Part shown: positions 6,030 to 13,462 of the stretch, one piece after another | How the letters are laid out: each line of letters opens with the position of its first letter | How positions within the stretch are numbered: position 1 is the stretch's first letter | NCBI GenBank assembly: GCA_023417885.1 | Contig: JAEZED010000060.1 | Location: forward strand, 1 to 26,597 | Length of the DNA stretch: 26,597 nt | From: Planctomycetota bacterium | Lineage (GTDB): Bacteria; Planctomycetota; Phycisphaerae; Tepidisphaerales; Tepidisphaeraceae | Direction: 5' to 3' | Program-made: the position numbers and the translations under genes | Notes under the pieces: model-generated | What the model was told of the DNA's origin: nothing | The model's input: the letters and a program-made list of their open reading frames with translations, nothing else | The model's database searches: none

Positions 6030-8912
6030 TCACCCGACCACGAGGTTCACCATCTTCCCCGGCACGTAGACGCGCTTGCGGATCGCCTTGCCCTCCAGGT
6101 GGCGCGACACCTCCGCCTCGGCGGCGCTCAGGACCGCCTGCTCGTCGGCGTCCGCCGCGACCGTCACCTTCCCGCGCAGCTTGCCGTTCACCTGCACCGG
6201 CACCTCGACGGCGCTCTCCACCAGCTTGGCCGTGTCATACTCCGGCCAGTCGGCGTGGACGATGCTCCCCGTCTCTCCCAGCACGCGCTGCCAGATCTCC
6301 TCGGCGATGTGCGGGGCGAACGGCGCCAGCAGCAGGGCGTACGTCCGTACGAACTGGCGCGTCAGCGACTGCCGGCGGCTGGCGTCGTTGATCAGCTCGA
6401 TCAGTTCCGCGATGGCGGTGTTGAAGCGCATCGCCTCGATGTCCTCGCCGACCTTGCGGATGGCGCGGTGCAGGTGCCGCTCGAGGTCGTCCGGCAGCGC
6501 GTCGTCGGTGATCGGCAGGGCGGGCCCGGCGTCGGGGTCGCCGGCAAAGGTGCGCCAGACGCGGTTCAGGAAGCGCTGCATGCCGACGATGTCGCGCGTG
6601 TTCCACGGCTTCTGCGCCTCCAGCGGGCCCATGTACATCTCGTAGAGCCGGAAGACGTCGGCGCCGTAGTCGCGCACGATCTGGTCCGGGTTCACCACGT
6701 TCCCGCGGCTCTTGCTCATCTTGAAGCTGCGCGCGTCCACGCGGATCTGCGGGTTGGCCTTCAGCACGTGGTGCTGCCCGCGCCGCTCCACCAGCGCCTC
6801 GATGACGGGCGTTGCATACAGCTTCTCCCCGGTGCGGCGGTCGATGCCGAAGAGCTTCACGCCCTCGCCCGTCGCCTCCTCGTCGATGTCGCTCACTTCC
6901 TCGGCACTGACGGGCTGGCTCCCGCCGGGGCCCGGCCGCTCGAAGAAGTGGAACTCCATCTCCCCCAGGATCATCCCCTGGTTCACCAGCCGCCTGAACG
7001 GCTCGGGCGTGGAGACGTGGCCCAGGTCGAACAGCACCTTGTGCCAGAACCGCGCGTAGAGCAGGTGCAGCACCGCGTGCTCCACCCCGCCCACGTACAG
7101 GTCCACCGGCATCCAATACTTTTCCTTCTCCGGATCGACGAAGCCCTCCGTGTTGTGCGGATCGAGGTAGCGCAGGTAGTACCAGCACGACCCCGCCCAC
7201 TGCGGCATCGTGTTCGTCTCGCGGCGGAAGACCCTGTTCCCGACCGGCACCTCCAGCCAGTCGGTCGCCTTGGTCAGCGGCCCCTCCGGGCTCCCGGTCG
7301 GCTTGAAGTCCTCCATCGGCGGGAGCTGGACGGGCAGATCCCGCTCGTCCACCGGGTAGTGGTTCCCCTCCTCGTCCAGCAGGATCGGGAAGGGCTCGCC
7401 CCAGTAGCGCTGGCGCGAAAAGAGCCAGTCGCGCAGCTTGTAGTTCGTGCGCGCCCGCCCCAGCCCTTCGGCGGCGAGGTAGGCGATCATCCGCTCCTTC
7501 GCCTCCGGCGTCGGCAGGTCGTTGATGAACTCGCTGTTGATCGCGACGCCCTCATCGGTGAAGGCGGCATCCGGCTCCGTCGCAGGCGACTGGCCCACGG
7601 CATTGGCGGGGACGACCACCTGCCGGATCGGCAGGCCGAACTGCTTCGCAAACTCGAAGTCCCGCTCGTCGTGCGCCGGCACCGCCATGATCGCGCCGGT
7701 GCCGTACCCCATCAGCACGTAGTCCGCCACCCAGACCGGGATCGGCTCGTCGTTGACGGGGTTGACCGCGTACGCGCCGGTGAAGACGCCGGTCTTGGTC
7801 TTCGCCTCCGCCATCCGGTCGCGCTCGCTCCGGTTGCGGGCCGCCTCGCGGTAGGCCGCCACCTCGGCGCGCTGGTCGTCCGTCGTGATACGGTCCACCA
7901 GCGGGTGCTCCGGCGCCAGCACCATGTAGGTGGCGCCGAACAGCGTGTCGGGGCGGGTGGTGTAGACCTCGATCTCCTGGTCCTCCCGCCCCTGCACCGC
8001 GAAATCCACGCTCGCGCCGGCGCTCCGGCCGATCCAGTTCCGCTGCATCTCCTTCAGCGACTCGCTCCACTCCAGCCCCTCCAGGTCCTCCAGCAGCCGG
8101 TCGGCGTAGGCGGTGATGCGCAGCATCCATTGGCGCAGCGGCCGGCGCTCGACGGGGAACCCGCCGACCTCGCTCCGGCCGTCGATCACCTCCTCGTTCG
8201 CCAGCGTCGTCCCGAGCTGGGGGCACCAGTTCACCGGCACCTCGGCGACGTAGGCCAGGCGCTGGTTGTCGATGACGCGGCGCTGCTCCTCGGGCGTCAG
8301 ATCCTCCCACTTGCGCAGGACGCTGGCGACCTGGCCCAGCACAGGCTCCAGTCCCTCCTGGGTCGGGTTCTCGACGATCGAGTCGTCCGGGGCCACCAGG
8401 TAGTTGCCGTTGAACAGCTCGTTGCGCAGGTGCTCGACCGGCCGCGCCGCCTTCTCGATCGGGTCGAAGTAGCTGTTGTAGAGCTGGAGGAAGATCCACT
8501 GCGTCCAGCGGTAGTAAGCCGGGTCGGTCGTCGCGATCTCTCGGGACCAGTCGTACCCCAGCCCCAGCATCTGGATCTGGCGCCTGAAGTTGGCGATGTT
8601 CTGCCGGGTCGTCTCGGCGGGGTGGACGTTGTTCTTGATCGCGTACTGCTCGGCGGGCAGGCCGAAGGCGTCCCACCCCATCGGGTGGAGGACGTTGAAC
8701 CCGCGCATCCGCTTGTACCGGGAGAGGATGTCGGTCGCGGTGTATCCCTCCGGGTGCCCGACATGCAGGCCCGAGCCGGACGGGTAGGGGAACATGTCCA
8801 GCACGTAGTAGGGGGGCTTGTCCGTCTGCGCCGGATCGAGGGCCCGATAAACCTCCTGCTCGCGCCACGCCTGCTGCCACCTCGGCTCGATTTCTGCAAA
8901 CGGATAAGCCAT
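6030..8912 (-). CDS. leuS: leucyl-tRNA synthetase
   Basis: Class Ia synthetase charging tRNA-Leu. The 960-residue protein has HVGH at 50-53 (HIGH motif, in HVGHPEGYTATD), the editing domain with TTRPDTLFGATYMVLAPEHPL, and KMSKS at 731-735. The anticodon-binding and C-terminal domains follow, ending in VNGKLRGKVTVA...YVPGKMVNLVVG. It is about 80-100 residues longer than most bacterial LeuRS. Much of that is an insertion of roughly 68 residues between WIFLQLYNS and LAYVAEVPVNWCP. The zinc knuckle after NWCP has lost all but its first Cys (NWCPQLGTTLANEEVIDG, then RSEVGG). This form is, to my knowledge, shared by planctomycete enzymes. The ATG at 8912 begins MAYPFAEIEPRWQQ, the normal LeuRS start; the open frame runs 77 codons further upstream without family sequence. 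Confidence 0.98.
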   Translation of the reverse strand: MAYPFAEIEPRWQQAWREQEVYRALDPAQTDKPPYYVLDMFPYPSGSGLHVGHPEGYTATDILSRYKRMRGFNVLHPMGWDAFGLPAEQYAIKNNVHPAETTRQNIANFRRQIQMLGLGYDWSREIATTDPAYYRWTQWIFLQLYNSYFDPIEKAARPVEHLRNELFNGNYLVAPDDSIVENPTQEGLEPVLGQVASVLRKWEDLTPEEQRRVIDNQRLAYVAEVPVNWCPQLGTTLANEEVIDGRSEVGGFPVERRPLRQWMLRITAYADRLLEDLEGLEWSESLKEMQRNWIGRSAGASVDFAVQGREDQEIEVYTTRPDTLFGATYMVLAPEHPLVDRITTDDQRAEVAAYREAARNRSERDRMAEAKTKTGVFTGAYAVNPVNDEPIPVWVADYVLMGYGTGAIMAVPAHDERDFEFAKQFGLPIRQVVVPANAVGQSPATEPDAAFTDEGVAINSEFINDLPTPEAKERMIAYLAAEGLGRARTNYKLRDWLFSRQRYWGEPFPILLDEEGNHYPVDERDLPVQLPPMEDFKPTGSPEGPLTKATDWLEVPVGNRVFRRETNTMPQWAGSCWYYLRYLDPHNTEGFVDPEKEKYWMPVDLYVGGVEHAVLHLLYARFWHKVLFDLGHVSTPEPFRRLVNQGMILGEMEFHFFERPGPGGSQPVSAEEVSDIDEEATGEGVKLFGIDRRTGEKLYATPVIEALVERRGQHHVLKANPQIRVDARSFKMSKSRGNVVNPDQIVRDYGADVFRLYEMYMGPLEAQKPWNTRDIVGMQRFLNRVWRTFAGDPDAGPALPITDDALPDDLERHLHRAIRKVGEDIEAMRFNTAIAELIELINDASRRQSLTRQFVRTYALLLAPFAPHIAEEIWQRVLGETGSIVHADWPEYDTAKLVESAVEVPVQVNGKLRGKVTVAADADEQAVLSAAEAEVSRHLEGKAIRKRVYVPGKMVNLVVG

Positions 8913-9028
8913 AAGGCCCAAGTCTAGGACGGAGCCTCCGCTACACCCCGGGGCATCCACGCCCGTCCCCCAACGCAGTCCCGGAACGCGTGCCAGCTCA
9001 GGTGAGGCGTACGGGCTTCGTTGAGGCG

Positions 9029-9046
9029 TGCCGGCTTGAGCCGGCA
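9029..9046. repeat. palindromic repeat in the leuS/PilZ divergent region
   Basis: Perfect inverted repeat TGCCGGC-TTGA-GCCGGCA inside the 215-bp gap between the divergent leuS and PilZ genes. A related word, CTCAAGCCCGGC, follows about 30 bp downstream. No T-tract. It could be a regulatory hairpin or a REP-like repeat. The remainder of the gap must hold both promoters, but I see no strong -35/-10 pair. Confidence 0.55.
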
Positions 9047-9127
9047 TGAGTCGAACCACGTCCGAGTAGCCCCGCGCCTCAAGCCCGGCTTCATCTCCAC
9101 GGGCCCCTTTGCCGATATAGACCGATA

Positions 9128-9526
9128 ATGACTCCCTGTGCACCCGTCGCCATCCCCGAACCCCGGCTCCGCCTCGGCCTTGCCGGAGCGCCTGTCGAGC
9201 ATCACGAGCGCCGACGCCGGCCCCGTGCCCGCGTCAGCAAGACCGTCAAGCTCTACGACCCGCTGTCGGGCCGCTACTTCGCAGGCCACACCGCCGACGT
9301 CTCCGAGAGCGGGTTGCGCCTGGAACTCCCGGCGCGGCTCCCCGCCCTCACCGGGCGCACCGCCTGCGTCTACATTGCCGACGACCATGTCGGACGCGGA
9401 TTCATTCAGCACACCCAGATGCTCCCGGTCCGCTACGTCTGGATCCGCCGGGACGCGCGCACGGGTGTGGCGACCTGCGGCGTGGAGATCCTCGCCGACA
9501 CCGCCAGCGCCCGCGAGGCCGCCTGA
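9128..9526 (+). CDS. PilZ-domain c-di-GMP receptor
   Basis: A 132-residue single-domain PilZ protein, a cytoplasmic receptor for the second messenger c-di-GMP. Both halves of the ligand motif are present: the arginine cluster RRRRPRAR with R31-x3-R35, and D57-x-S59-x2-G62 in HTADVSESGLRLEL. The rest has the expected beta-strand pattern and ends in a Cys-containing strand, VATCGVEILAD. The first 25 residues are proline/alanine-rich and may be over-long, but no better start is visible. The ATG lacks a Shine-Dalgarno sequence. It stands 86 bp upstream of a SpoIIE-type phosphatase gene on the same strand, so the two could share a signalling role. Confidence 0.85.
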   Translation: MTPCAPVAIPEPRLRLGLAGAPVEHHERRRRPRARVSKTVKLYDPLSGRYFAGHTADVSESGLRLELPARLPALTGRTACVYIADDHVGRGFIQHTQMLPVRYVWIRRDARTGVATCGVEILADTASAREAA

Positions 9527-9553
9527 TCGCCGCGGCGGCTGGCCCTGCGTGCG

Positions 9554-9582
9554 TTCTGCTTTGAGCGCGGGAGGCGTATATT
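9554..9582 (+). promoter_or_regulatory. candidate promoter of the SpoIIE-type phosphatase
   Basis: TATATT (9577-9582) lies 30 bp before the phosphatase ATG. TTCTGC (9554-9559) is 17 bp upstream of it and only half matches the -35 consensus. Suggestive, not proven; it implies that the phosphatase can be transcribed apart from the PilZ gene. Confidence 0.35.
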
Positions 9583-9612
9583 GGACGGCTGGCCCCACGG
9601 GCACAGCCGTAC

Positions 9613-11739
9613 ATGGATCCCACCGTCCGCCGATACATCGCCCGTATCCTCCTGCTGCACCTGGCGTTCCTGGTGGCAGTCGCCGCCGTCGTCGCAGCGG
9701 CCGGCATCGCCCTCTACGCCACGGCCCAGGCCAACGCCGAGAGCGCCGCCATCGAGCGGGCCACCGTCCCCGTCAACCAGACCAAGGACCTGCTCGAGCG
9801 GCACTTCCAGGGGATCTTCTCCGCGCTGAGCCTGGCCGATCGTCCCGGAGCACGTGGCGTCCTGGCCAACCCTGAGCTGGCCGAGGAGATCTGGTCACAG
9901 ACCCGCAACCGCCTGAGCGCCCTGGTCGAGATCGACGCAGCCGACCTCGCGGTCGTCGACTACCGGACTAACCCGGACACCGAGAGCCTCGCCGACAGCC
10001 GTGAGCCGGACGAGGCGCTTCCGTTCGTGCCCCGGCAGCTCCAGTCCACCATTCAGACGCGCGCCGACGTGGAACGCCTGGCCGGCGAGGCCGCCGACTG
10101 GCTCCGCAAGTCGGCCGAGAGCGGACAGGCCTCTGTCTCCGGGGTCATCTGGGCCCGCGGCGACAGTGGCAGGGAGGCGCGCCACGCGCCGGTCATCCTC
10201 GTCGCCCTCCCGCTCACCGGCGCCCGGAACGTCACCGCCACCCAGCCCGCGCCCGCCACCGCCCCGGGCGTCGCCGCGCGCACGCTTCTCGTCGGCGTCG
10301 TGCCGGTCGCCTACATCGAGGAGAACTTCCTCTACCCCGCGAGCCAGCGCGACCGCAACGGGATGCTCCTCTTCGACGCCACCGGCCGCCTCGTCGCCGG
10401 CGGTGGGGACTCGCTGGCGGGCAGGACGATCGCCGAACTCGTCCCTGAGAACCTCCCTCCGTCGCTTGGGCAGTTCATCGGCAACACCATCACCGGCCAG
10501 AGCAGCGACAGCGACCGTGGCTTCGAGGGGCAGGTCGAGATCGGCCTGCTGAACTTCGATTCCACCCTCGCCACCGCCCGCGTCGTGCTCACGGGCGGGC
10601 GCGCCGAAGAGGCGACGGCTGCGCCCCTCGCCGCCGAGGAGCCCGACCCGGGCGAGCCGGCCGACCGGCCGGAGGTCGAGGCGGTGGGGGATGCGCTGCC
10701 CGAGGCGGCGCGGCAGGCGCCGATGTGGATCGTCGTCCTCATCAACCGGGACGCCGCCGTCGCGCCGCTGGAGCAGACCATCCGCACCGCCATCCTCTGG
10801 GCGCTGGCGATGGTCGTGGCGATCTCCGCCATCCTCGTCAGCACCGCCGTCCAGCTCATCCGGGCGCGGAGCCACCTCGAGCGCCTGCGCACCGAGATGA
10901 TCGACCGGGAGATGCGCGAGGCGCGCCAGATCCAGCTCATGTGGCTCCCGGACGACGAGATCCGCCAGACCGCCACCCGGCAGCTCGAGATCGCCGCCCA
11001 GAACGTCCCCGCCAGCCACATCTCCGGCGATTTCTACAACTACTTCGACCTCCCCGACGGCCGGACCGCCCTCGTCGTCGGCGACGTGACCGGCCACGGC
11101 CTGACCGCGGCCTTCCTGATGGCGACGACGCAGTTGCTCGTGCGCGGCACGCTCCTGCGCGTCGGCGACCCGGGCAAGGCGCTGGAGGAGGTGAACAACC
11201 AACTCTGCATGCAGGCCTTCCACGGGCAGTTCGTCACCATCCAGCTCATCGTCATCGATCCGCGCGCCCGGCAGCTCCTCGCGGCCAGCGCCGGACACCC
11301 GCCGCCGCTGACGTGCGACAGGGAGGGAAACTGGTATGCCCTGGACATCGACGCCCAGCTCGTCCTCGGCGTCATGGCGGACACCGACTATCCGACGCAG
11401 ACCATCCCGCTCGACGGCACGCAGACGCTGCTGCTCTACACGGACGGCGTGACGGAGGTGAAGGCCCCTGACGATCGCCGCTTCAGCCTCGAGCAGCTCC
11501 TGGCCCACCTCAAGACCCGCATAGGGTGCAACGTGGAGTCGGCGAAGGAGCTGGTGGAGCAGACCTTCGCGATCGTCAAGGAGTTCTCAGGCGACGCGGC
11601 GCCGGAGGACGACCTGACGCTCCTGGCAGTCCACCTGGCGCCGCGATCGGGCGACCGCGCCGAATCCGCCGACGGCGAACCGGAGCAGGCCGCCGACGGT
11701 ACAACCCGTGGCGGCCGACCCGCCGTCGCCACGGGCTGA
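9613..11739 (+). CDS. membrane-anchored SpoIIE-type PP2C phosphatase
   Basis: A 708-residue serine/threonine phosphatase of the RsbU/SpoIIE class, which usually dephosphorylates anti-anti-sigma proteins in a partner-switching pathway. Layout: membrane segment at about 12-36; a large extracytoplasmic sensor region of about 350 residues; a second membrane segment at about 392-418 (LWALAMVVAISAILVSTAVQLI); a helical linker (RLRTEMIDREMREARQIQLMWLP); then the PP2C domain. Metal-binding acidic residues are intact: Asp473 (SGDFYNYF), Asp491 (GDVTGHGLTAAF), the aspartate of LLLYTDGVTEV, and PEDDLTLLAVH near the end. The catalytic domain should therefore be active, switched by an external signal. No anti-sigma or STAS partner is adjacent; the upstream neighbour is the PilZ gene. 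The sensor fold is not identified. The last 45 residues are low-complexity. Confidence 0.93.
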   Translation: MDPTVRRYIARILLLHLAFLVAVAAVVAAAGIALYATAQANAESAAIERATVPVNQTKDLLERHFQGIFSALSLADRPGARGVLANPELAEEIWSQTRNRLSALVEIDAADLAVVDYRTNPDTESLADSREPDEALPFVPRQLQSTIQTRADVERLAGEAADWLRKSAESGQASVSGVIWARGDSGREARHAPVILVALPLTGARNVTATQPAPATAPGVAARTLLVGVVPVAYIEENFLYPASQRDRNGMLLFDATGRLVAGGGDSLAGRTIAELVPENLPPSLGQFIGNTITGQSSDSDRGFEGQVEIGLLNFDSTLATARVVLTGGRAEEATAAPLAAEEPDPGEPADRPEVEAVGDALPEAARQAPMWIVVLINRDAAVAPLEQTIRTAILWALAMVVAISAILVSTAVQLIRARSHLERLRTEMIDREMREARQIQLMWLPDDEIRQTATRQLEIAAQNVPASHISGDFYNYFDLPDGRTALVVGDVTGHGLTAAFLMATTQLLVRGTLLRVGDPGKALEEVNNQLCMQAFHGQFVTIQLIVIDPRARQLLAASAGHPPPLTCDREGNWYALDIDAQLVLGVMADTDYPTQTIPLDGTQTLLLYTDGVTEVKAPDDRRFSLEQLLAHLKTRIGCNVESAKELVEQTFAIVKEFSGDAAPEDDLTLLAVHLAPRSGDRAESADGEPEQAADGTTRGGRPAVATG

Positions 11740-11769
11740 GGGCTCGCATCTCAGTGGCGACCCGGCAGC

Positions 11770-11797
11770 TTGACTGCCGCCTGCGCGGGCTTACGAT
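11770..11797 (+). promoter_or_regulatory. promoter of tRNA-Ala
   Basis: TTGACT (11770-11775), a 16-bp spacer, then TACGAT (11792-11797), ending 11 bp before the first base of the tRNA. That places transcription start a few bases upstream of the mature 5' end, as is usual for a single tRNA gene. Confidence 0.6.
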
Positions 11798-11808
11798 TCA
11801 CACCCCAC

Positions 11809-11879
11809 GGGGCCATAGTGAAATGGGATCACGCCACCATGGCATGGTGGAATTTGGGGTTCAAATCCCCATGGCTCCA
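11809..11879 (+). tRNA. tRNA-Ala (anticodon GGC)
   Basis: Complete 71-base cloverleaf. The acceptor stem is GGGGCCA paired with TGGCTCC, with the G3-U70 wobble pair that identifies alanine tRNAs. D-arm is GTGA...TCAC. Anticodon arm is CCACC-ATGGCAT-GGTGG, with anticodon GGC reading GCC/GCU. The T-arm is TGGGG-TTCAAAT-CCCCA, and the discriminator base is A. No CCA is encoded. The tRNA stands alone between the SpoIIE-type phosphatase and the convergent arsM gene. Confidence 0.97.
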
Positions 11880-11889
11880 TAACGCACCA

Positions 11890-11924
11890 CAGCCCGGCCT
11901 ATTCGGCCGGGCTGCTTTTCTTTC
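11890..11924 (+). terminator. intrinsic terminator of tRNA-Ala
   Basis: Inverted repeat CAGCCCGGCC-TATTC-GGCCGGGCTG (10-bp stem) followed by CTTTTCTTT, 10 bp after the tRNA. It is correctly oriented for the plus strand. It also separates the tRNA from the leftward arsM, whose stop is at 11938. Confidence 0.88.
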
Positions 11925-11937
11925 CAGCCTCTCCACC

Positions 11938-12873
11938 TCAGGCCGGCTTCACCGCGAACACCTTCACGCTCGCGGCATAGTCGTTCACGTCGTAGCGCTT
12001 CAGCAGGTCGCCAAGCCCCGCGTGAACCTCGGTGGACTCGGCCCCGCAGCAGCCGGAGCCTTCCATCGCGGGCGAGCAGCAGCCCGACTGGTTCTCGACC
12101 TTCGCGTAGGCGTTCAGGTCCGCGCCGGCATCGACCACCTGCACGGCGCCGAAGCCTGCCTCGAGCAGCAGGCGCTCGTACTCCGCGATAGTGATCGCGC
12201 CCGCGATGCAGCCGACGTAAGCCGCCACGCTCGTTGCCAGCTCGTCCGGCAGATCCCGCTTGAGAGCGATGTCGCTGACCGCCAGGCGCCCGCCCGGCTT
12301 CAGCACGCGATGCGCCTCCTTCAGCACCGCCGCCTTGTCCGGGGCGAGGTTGATGACGCAGTTGCTGATGATCACGTCGGCCGACGCGTCCGGCAGGGGC
12401 AGGGCGTCGATCTGCGCCAGGTGGAACTCCACGTTGGCGATCCCCGCGCTGTTGCGCCGGGCGCGGTCGATCATCTCCGGTGTCATGTCGATGCCGATCG
12501 CTTTCCCGCTCGGCCCGACCTTCTTCGCGGCCAGGAAGACGTCCAGCCCGCCGCCGCTGCCGAGATCGACCACGACTTCCCCTTCGCGCAGCGACGCCAT
12601 CGCGGTCGGATTGCCGCAGGAGAGGCCCATGTTCGCCTCGGCGGGGATGGAGGCCAGTTCCTCGGGGGTGTAACCGAAGGCCTCGGCGACGGATTGGACG
12701 CCCCGGTGCTCGTTGCTCAGCCCGCTGGCGGCGACGCCGGCATACTTCTCGCGCACCGTCGCGGTCACGCGGGCGGATGCGGGGGACGCGGCAGGCGCCC
12801 GCTCCGCGACGGCGGTGTCGCTCGTGGCGCGGTTGCCACAGCAGCCCGGTTCGCAGCAGTTCGATGTCGACAT
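11938..12873 (-). CDS. arsM: arsenite S-adenosylmethionine methyltransferase
   Basis: ArsM methylates As(III) with SAM to mono-, di- and trimethylarsenicals; cytoplasmic. The 311-residue protein has SAM motif I VVDLGSGGGLDVFLA (around 101-115) and the acidic end of strand 2, AIGIDMTPEMIDRAR. The three cysteines that bind As(III) in characterised ArsM enzymes are present: Cys86 (GLSCGNP), Cys172 (ISNCVINL) and Cys222 (YVGCIAGAI). Two further Cys pairs lie at the N-terminus (NCCEPGCC, 5-12) and two near the C-terminus (Cys265-266 and Cys275-276), common in bacterial ArsM. A clear GAGGAG lies about 6 bases before the ATG. The gene follows arsR by 90 bp on the same strand and carries its own copy of the ArsR operator. 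No arsenite efflux pump or arsenate reductase is seen nearby. Confidence 0.96.
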   Translation of the reverse strand: MSTSNCCEPGCCGNRATSDTAVAERAPAASPASARVTATVREKYAGVAASGLSNEHRGVQSVAEAFGYTPEELASIPAEANMGLSCGNPTAMASLREGEVVVDLGSGGGLDVFLAAKKVGPSGKAIGIDMTPEMIDRARRNSAGIANVEFHLAQIDALPLPDASADVIISNCVINLAPDKAAVLKEAHRVLKPGGRLAVSDIALKRDLPDELATSVAAYVGCIAGAITIAEYERLLLEAGFGAVQVVDAGADLNAYAKVENQSGCCSPAMEGSGCCGAESTEVHAGLGDLLKRYDVNDYAASVKVFAVKPA

Positions 12874-12892
12874 GGTGTTCTCCTCGCGTTAG

Positions 12893-12914
12893 CACATTCG
12901 CCTAAGCGAATATA
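12893..12914 (-). promoter_or_regulatory. ArsR operator upstream of arsM
   Basis: Read on the minus strand this is TATATTCG-N6-CGAATGTG, a near-perfect inverted repeat with ATTCG/CGAAT inner arms. It ends 20 bp before the arsM ATG and matches the operator at the arsR start at 18 of 22 positions. The TATATT can serve as a -10 element, so bound ArsR would block it. I see no good -35 hexamer at the right spacing, so this internal promoter may be weak. Confidence 0.75.
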
Positions 12915-12963
12915 TAGGGATCTGAAGATGGGCCGCCGGCAAGGCGCCGCGGCCCGGGTTGGT

Positions 12964-13341
12964 TCACGTGCAACAGCCGCCGTCGCAACAGCCGCTGGCC
13001 CGGAGGCGACGGATGTCCTTCTCGAGCTCCGGCATCACGGCGCAGCAGGCGTCGAGGGCGCCCAGCAGCTTTCGCTGCACGGGATCCGGCGCGGCGGCGA
13101 GCCGGTAGTAGCTCCAGCCTCCCTCCCGCCGGAACCTGACGAGCCCGCAGCGCCGGAGATACGCCAGGTGGCGCGACACGGTCGGCTGCGGCGAATCCAG
13201 GACCCCGACGAGGTCGCAGACGCAGATCTCGCCGGCCGGCGTGGACTGGGCGGCGCGAAGCAGGGCGAGCAGGCGCAGTCGCGTGGGATCCGCGAACGCC
13301 CTGAACTGCTTCACCGATCTGTCGCTGGCGGCAAGCGGCAT
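12964..13341 (-). CDS. arsR: ArsR-family arsenic-responsive repressor
   Basis: A 125-residue winged-helix repressor that leaves DNA when As(III) binds. Features: FRAFADPTRLRLLALLR (13-29), the metal-site segment EICVCDLVGVL with Cys40 and Cys42 in the ELCVCDL motif of arsenic sensors, the recognition helix SPQPTVSRHLAYLRRCGLV (50-68), and the wing RREGGWSYYRL. The C-terminus ends SGCCDGGCCT, giving extra thiols. I chose the ATG at 13341. It puts the usual short N-terminus before FRAFADPTR, and the -10 element lies only 13 bp upstream, so the mRNA would be almost leaderless. Longer forms would begin upstream of the promoter. It is the first gene of the arsR-arsM unit and self-regulated through the operator that covers its own start codon. 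Confidence 0.95.
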   Translation of the reverse strand: MPLAASDRSVKQFRAFADPTRLRLLALLRAAQSTPAGEICVCDLVGVLDSPQPTVSRHLAYLRRCGLVRFRREGGWSYYRLAAAPDPVQRKLLGALDACCAVMPELEKDIRRLRASGCCDGGCCT

Positions 13342-13383
13342 ATTCGTATAGGCGAATATACGTGCCGGCGGGTGCCAGGTCAA
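13339..13383 (-). promoter_or_regulatory. arsR promoter with overlapping ArsR operator
   Basis: On the minus strand: TTGACC (13378-13383), a 17-bp spacer, and TATATT (13355-13360), close to the sigma-70 consensus. The operator TATATTCG-N6-CGAATATG spans 13339-13360. It covers the -10 element, the likely start of transcription and the ATG itself. Its core ATATTCG-N6-CGAATAT (13340-13359) is a perfect inverted repeat. Repression by direct occlusion follows from the geometry. Confidence 0.82.
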
Positions 13384-13462
13384 AACTGAGAGAATCGTGC
13401 GGAGGTGCTGGCAGGCCCCCGGGCGGGGCGGCGACCTCGGGACGGCGACGCCCGCGTCCGCT

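Noticed and set aside
5673..8927. 1084-codon open frame on the plus strand
   Set aside because: It is antisense to leuS throughout. Its translation is Arg/His/Val-rich with no domain, as expected opposite a GC-rich gene.
9895..11508. 537-codon minus-strand frame
   Set aside because: Antisense to the SpoIIE phosphatase, whose domain residues are unambiguous; the translation is low-complexity.
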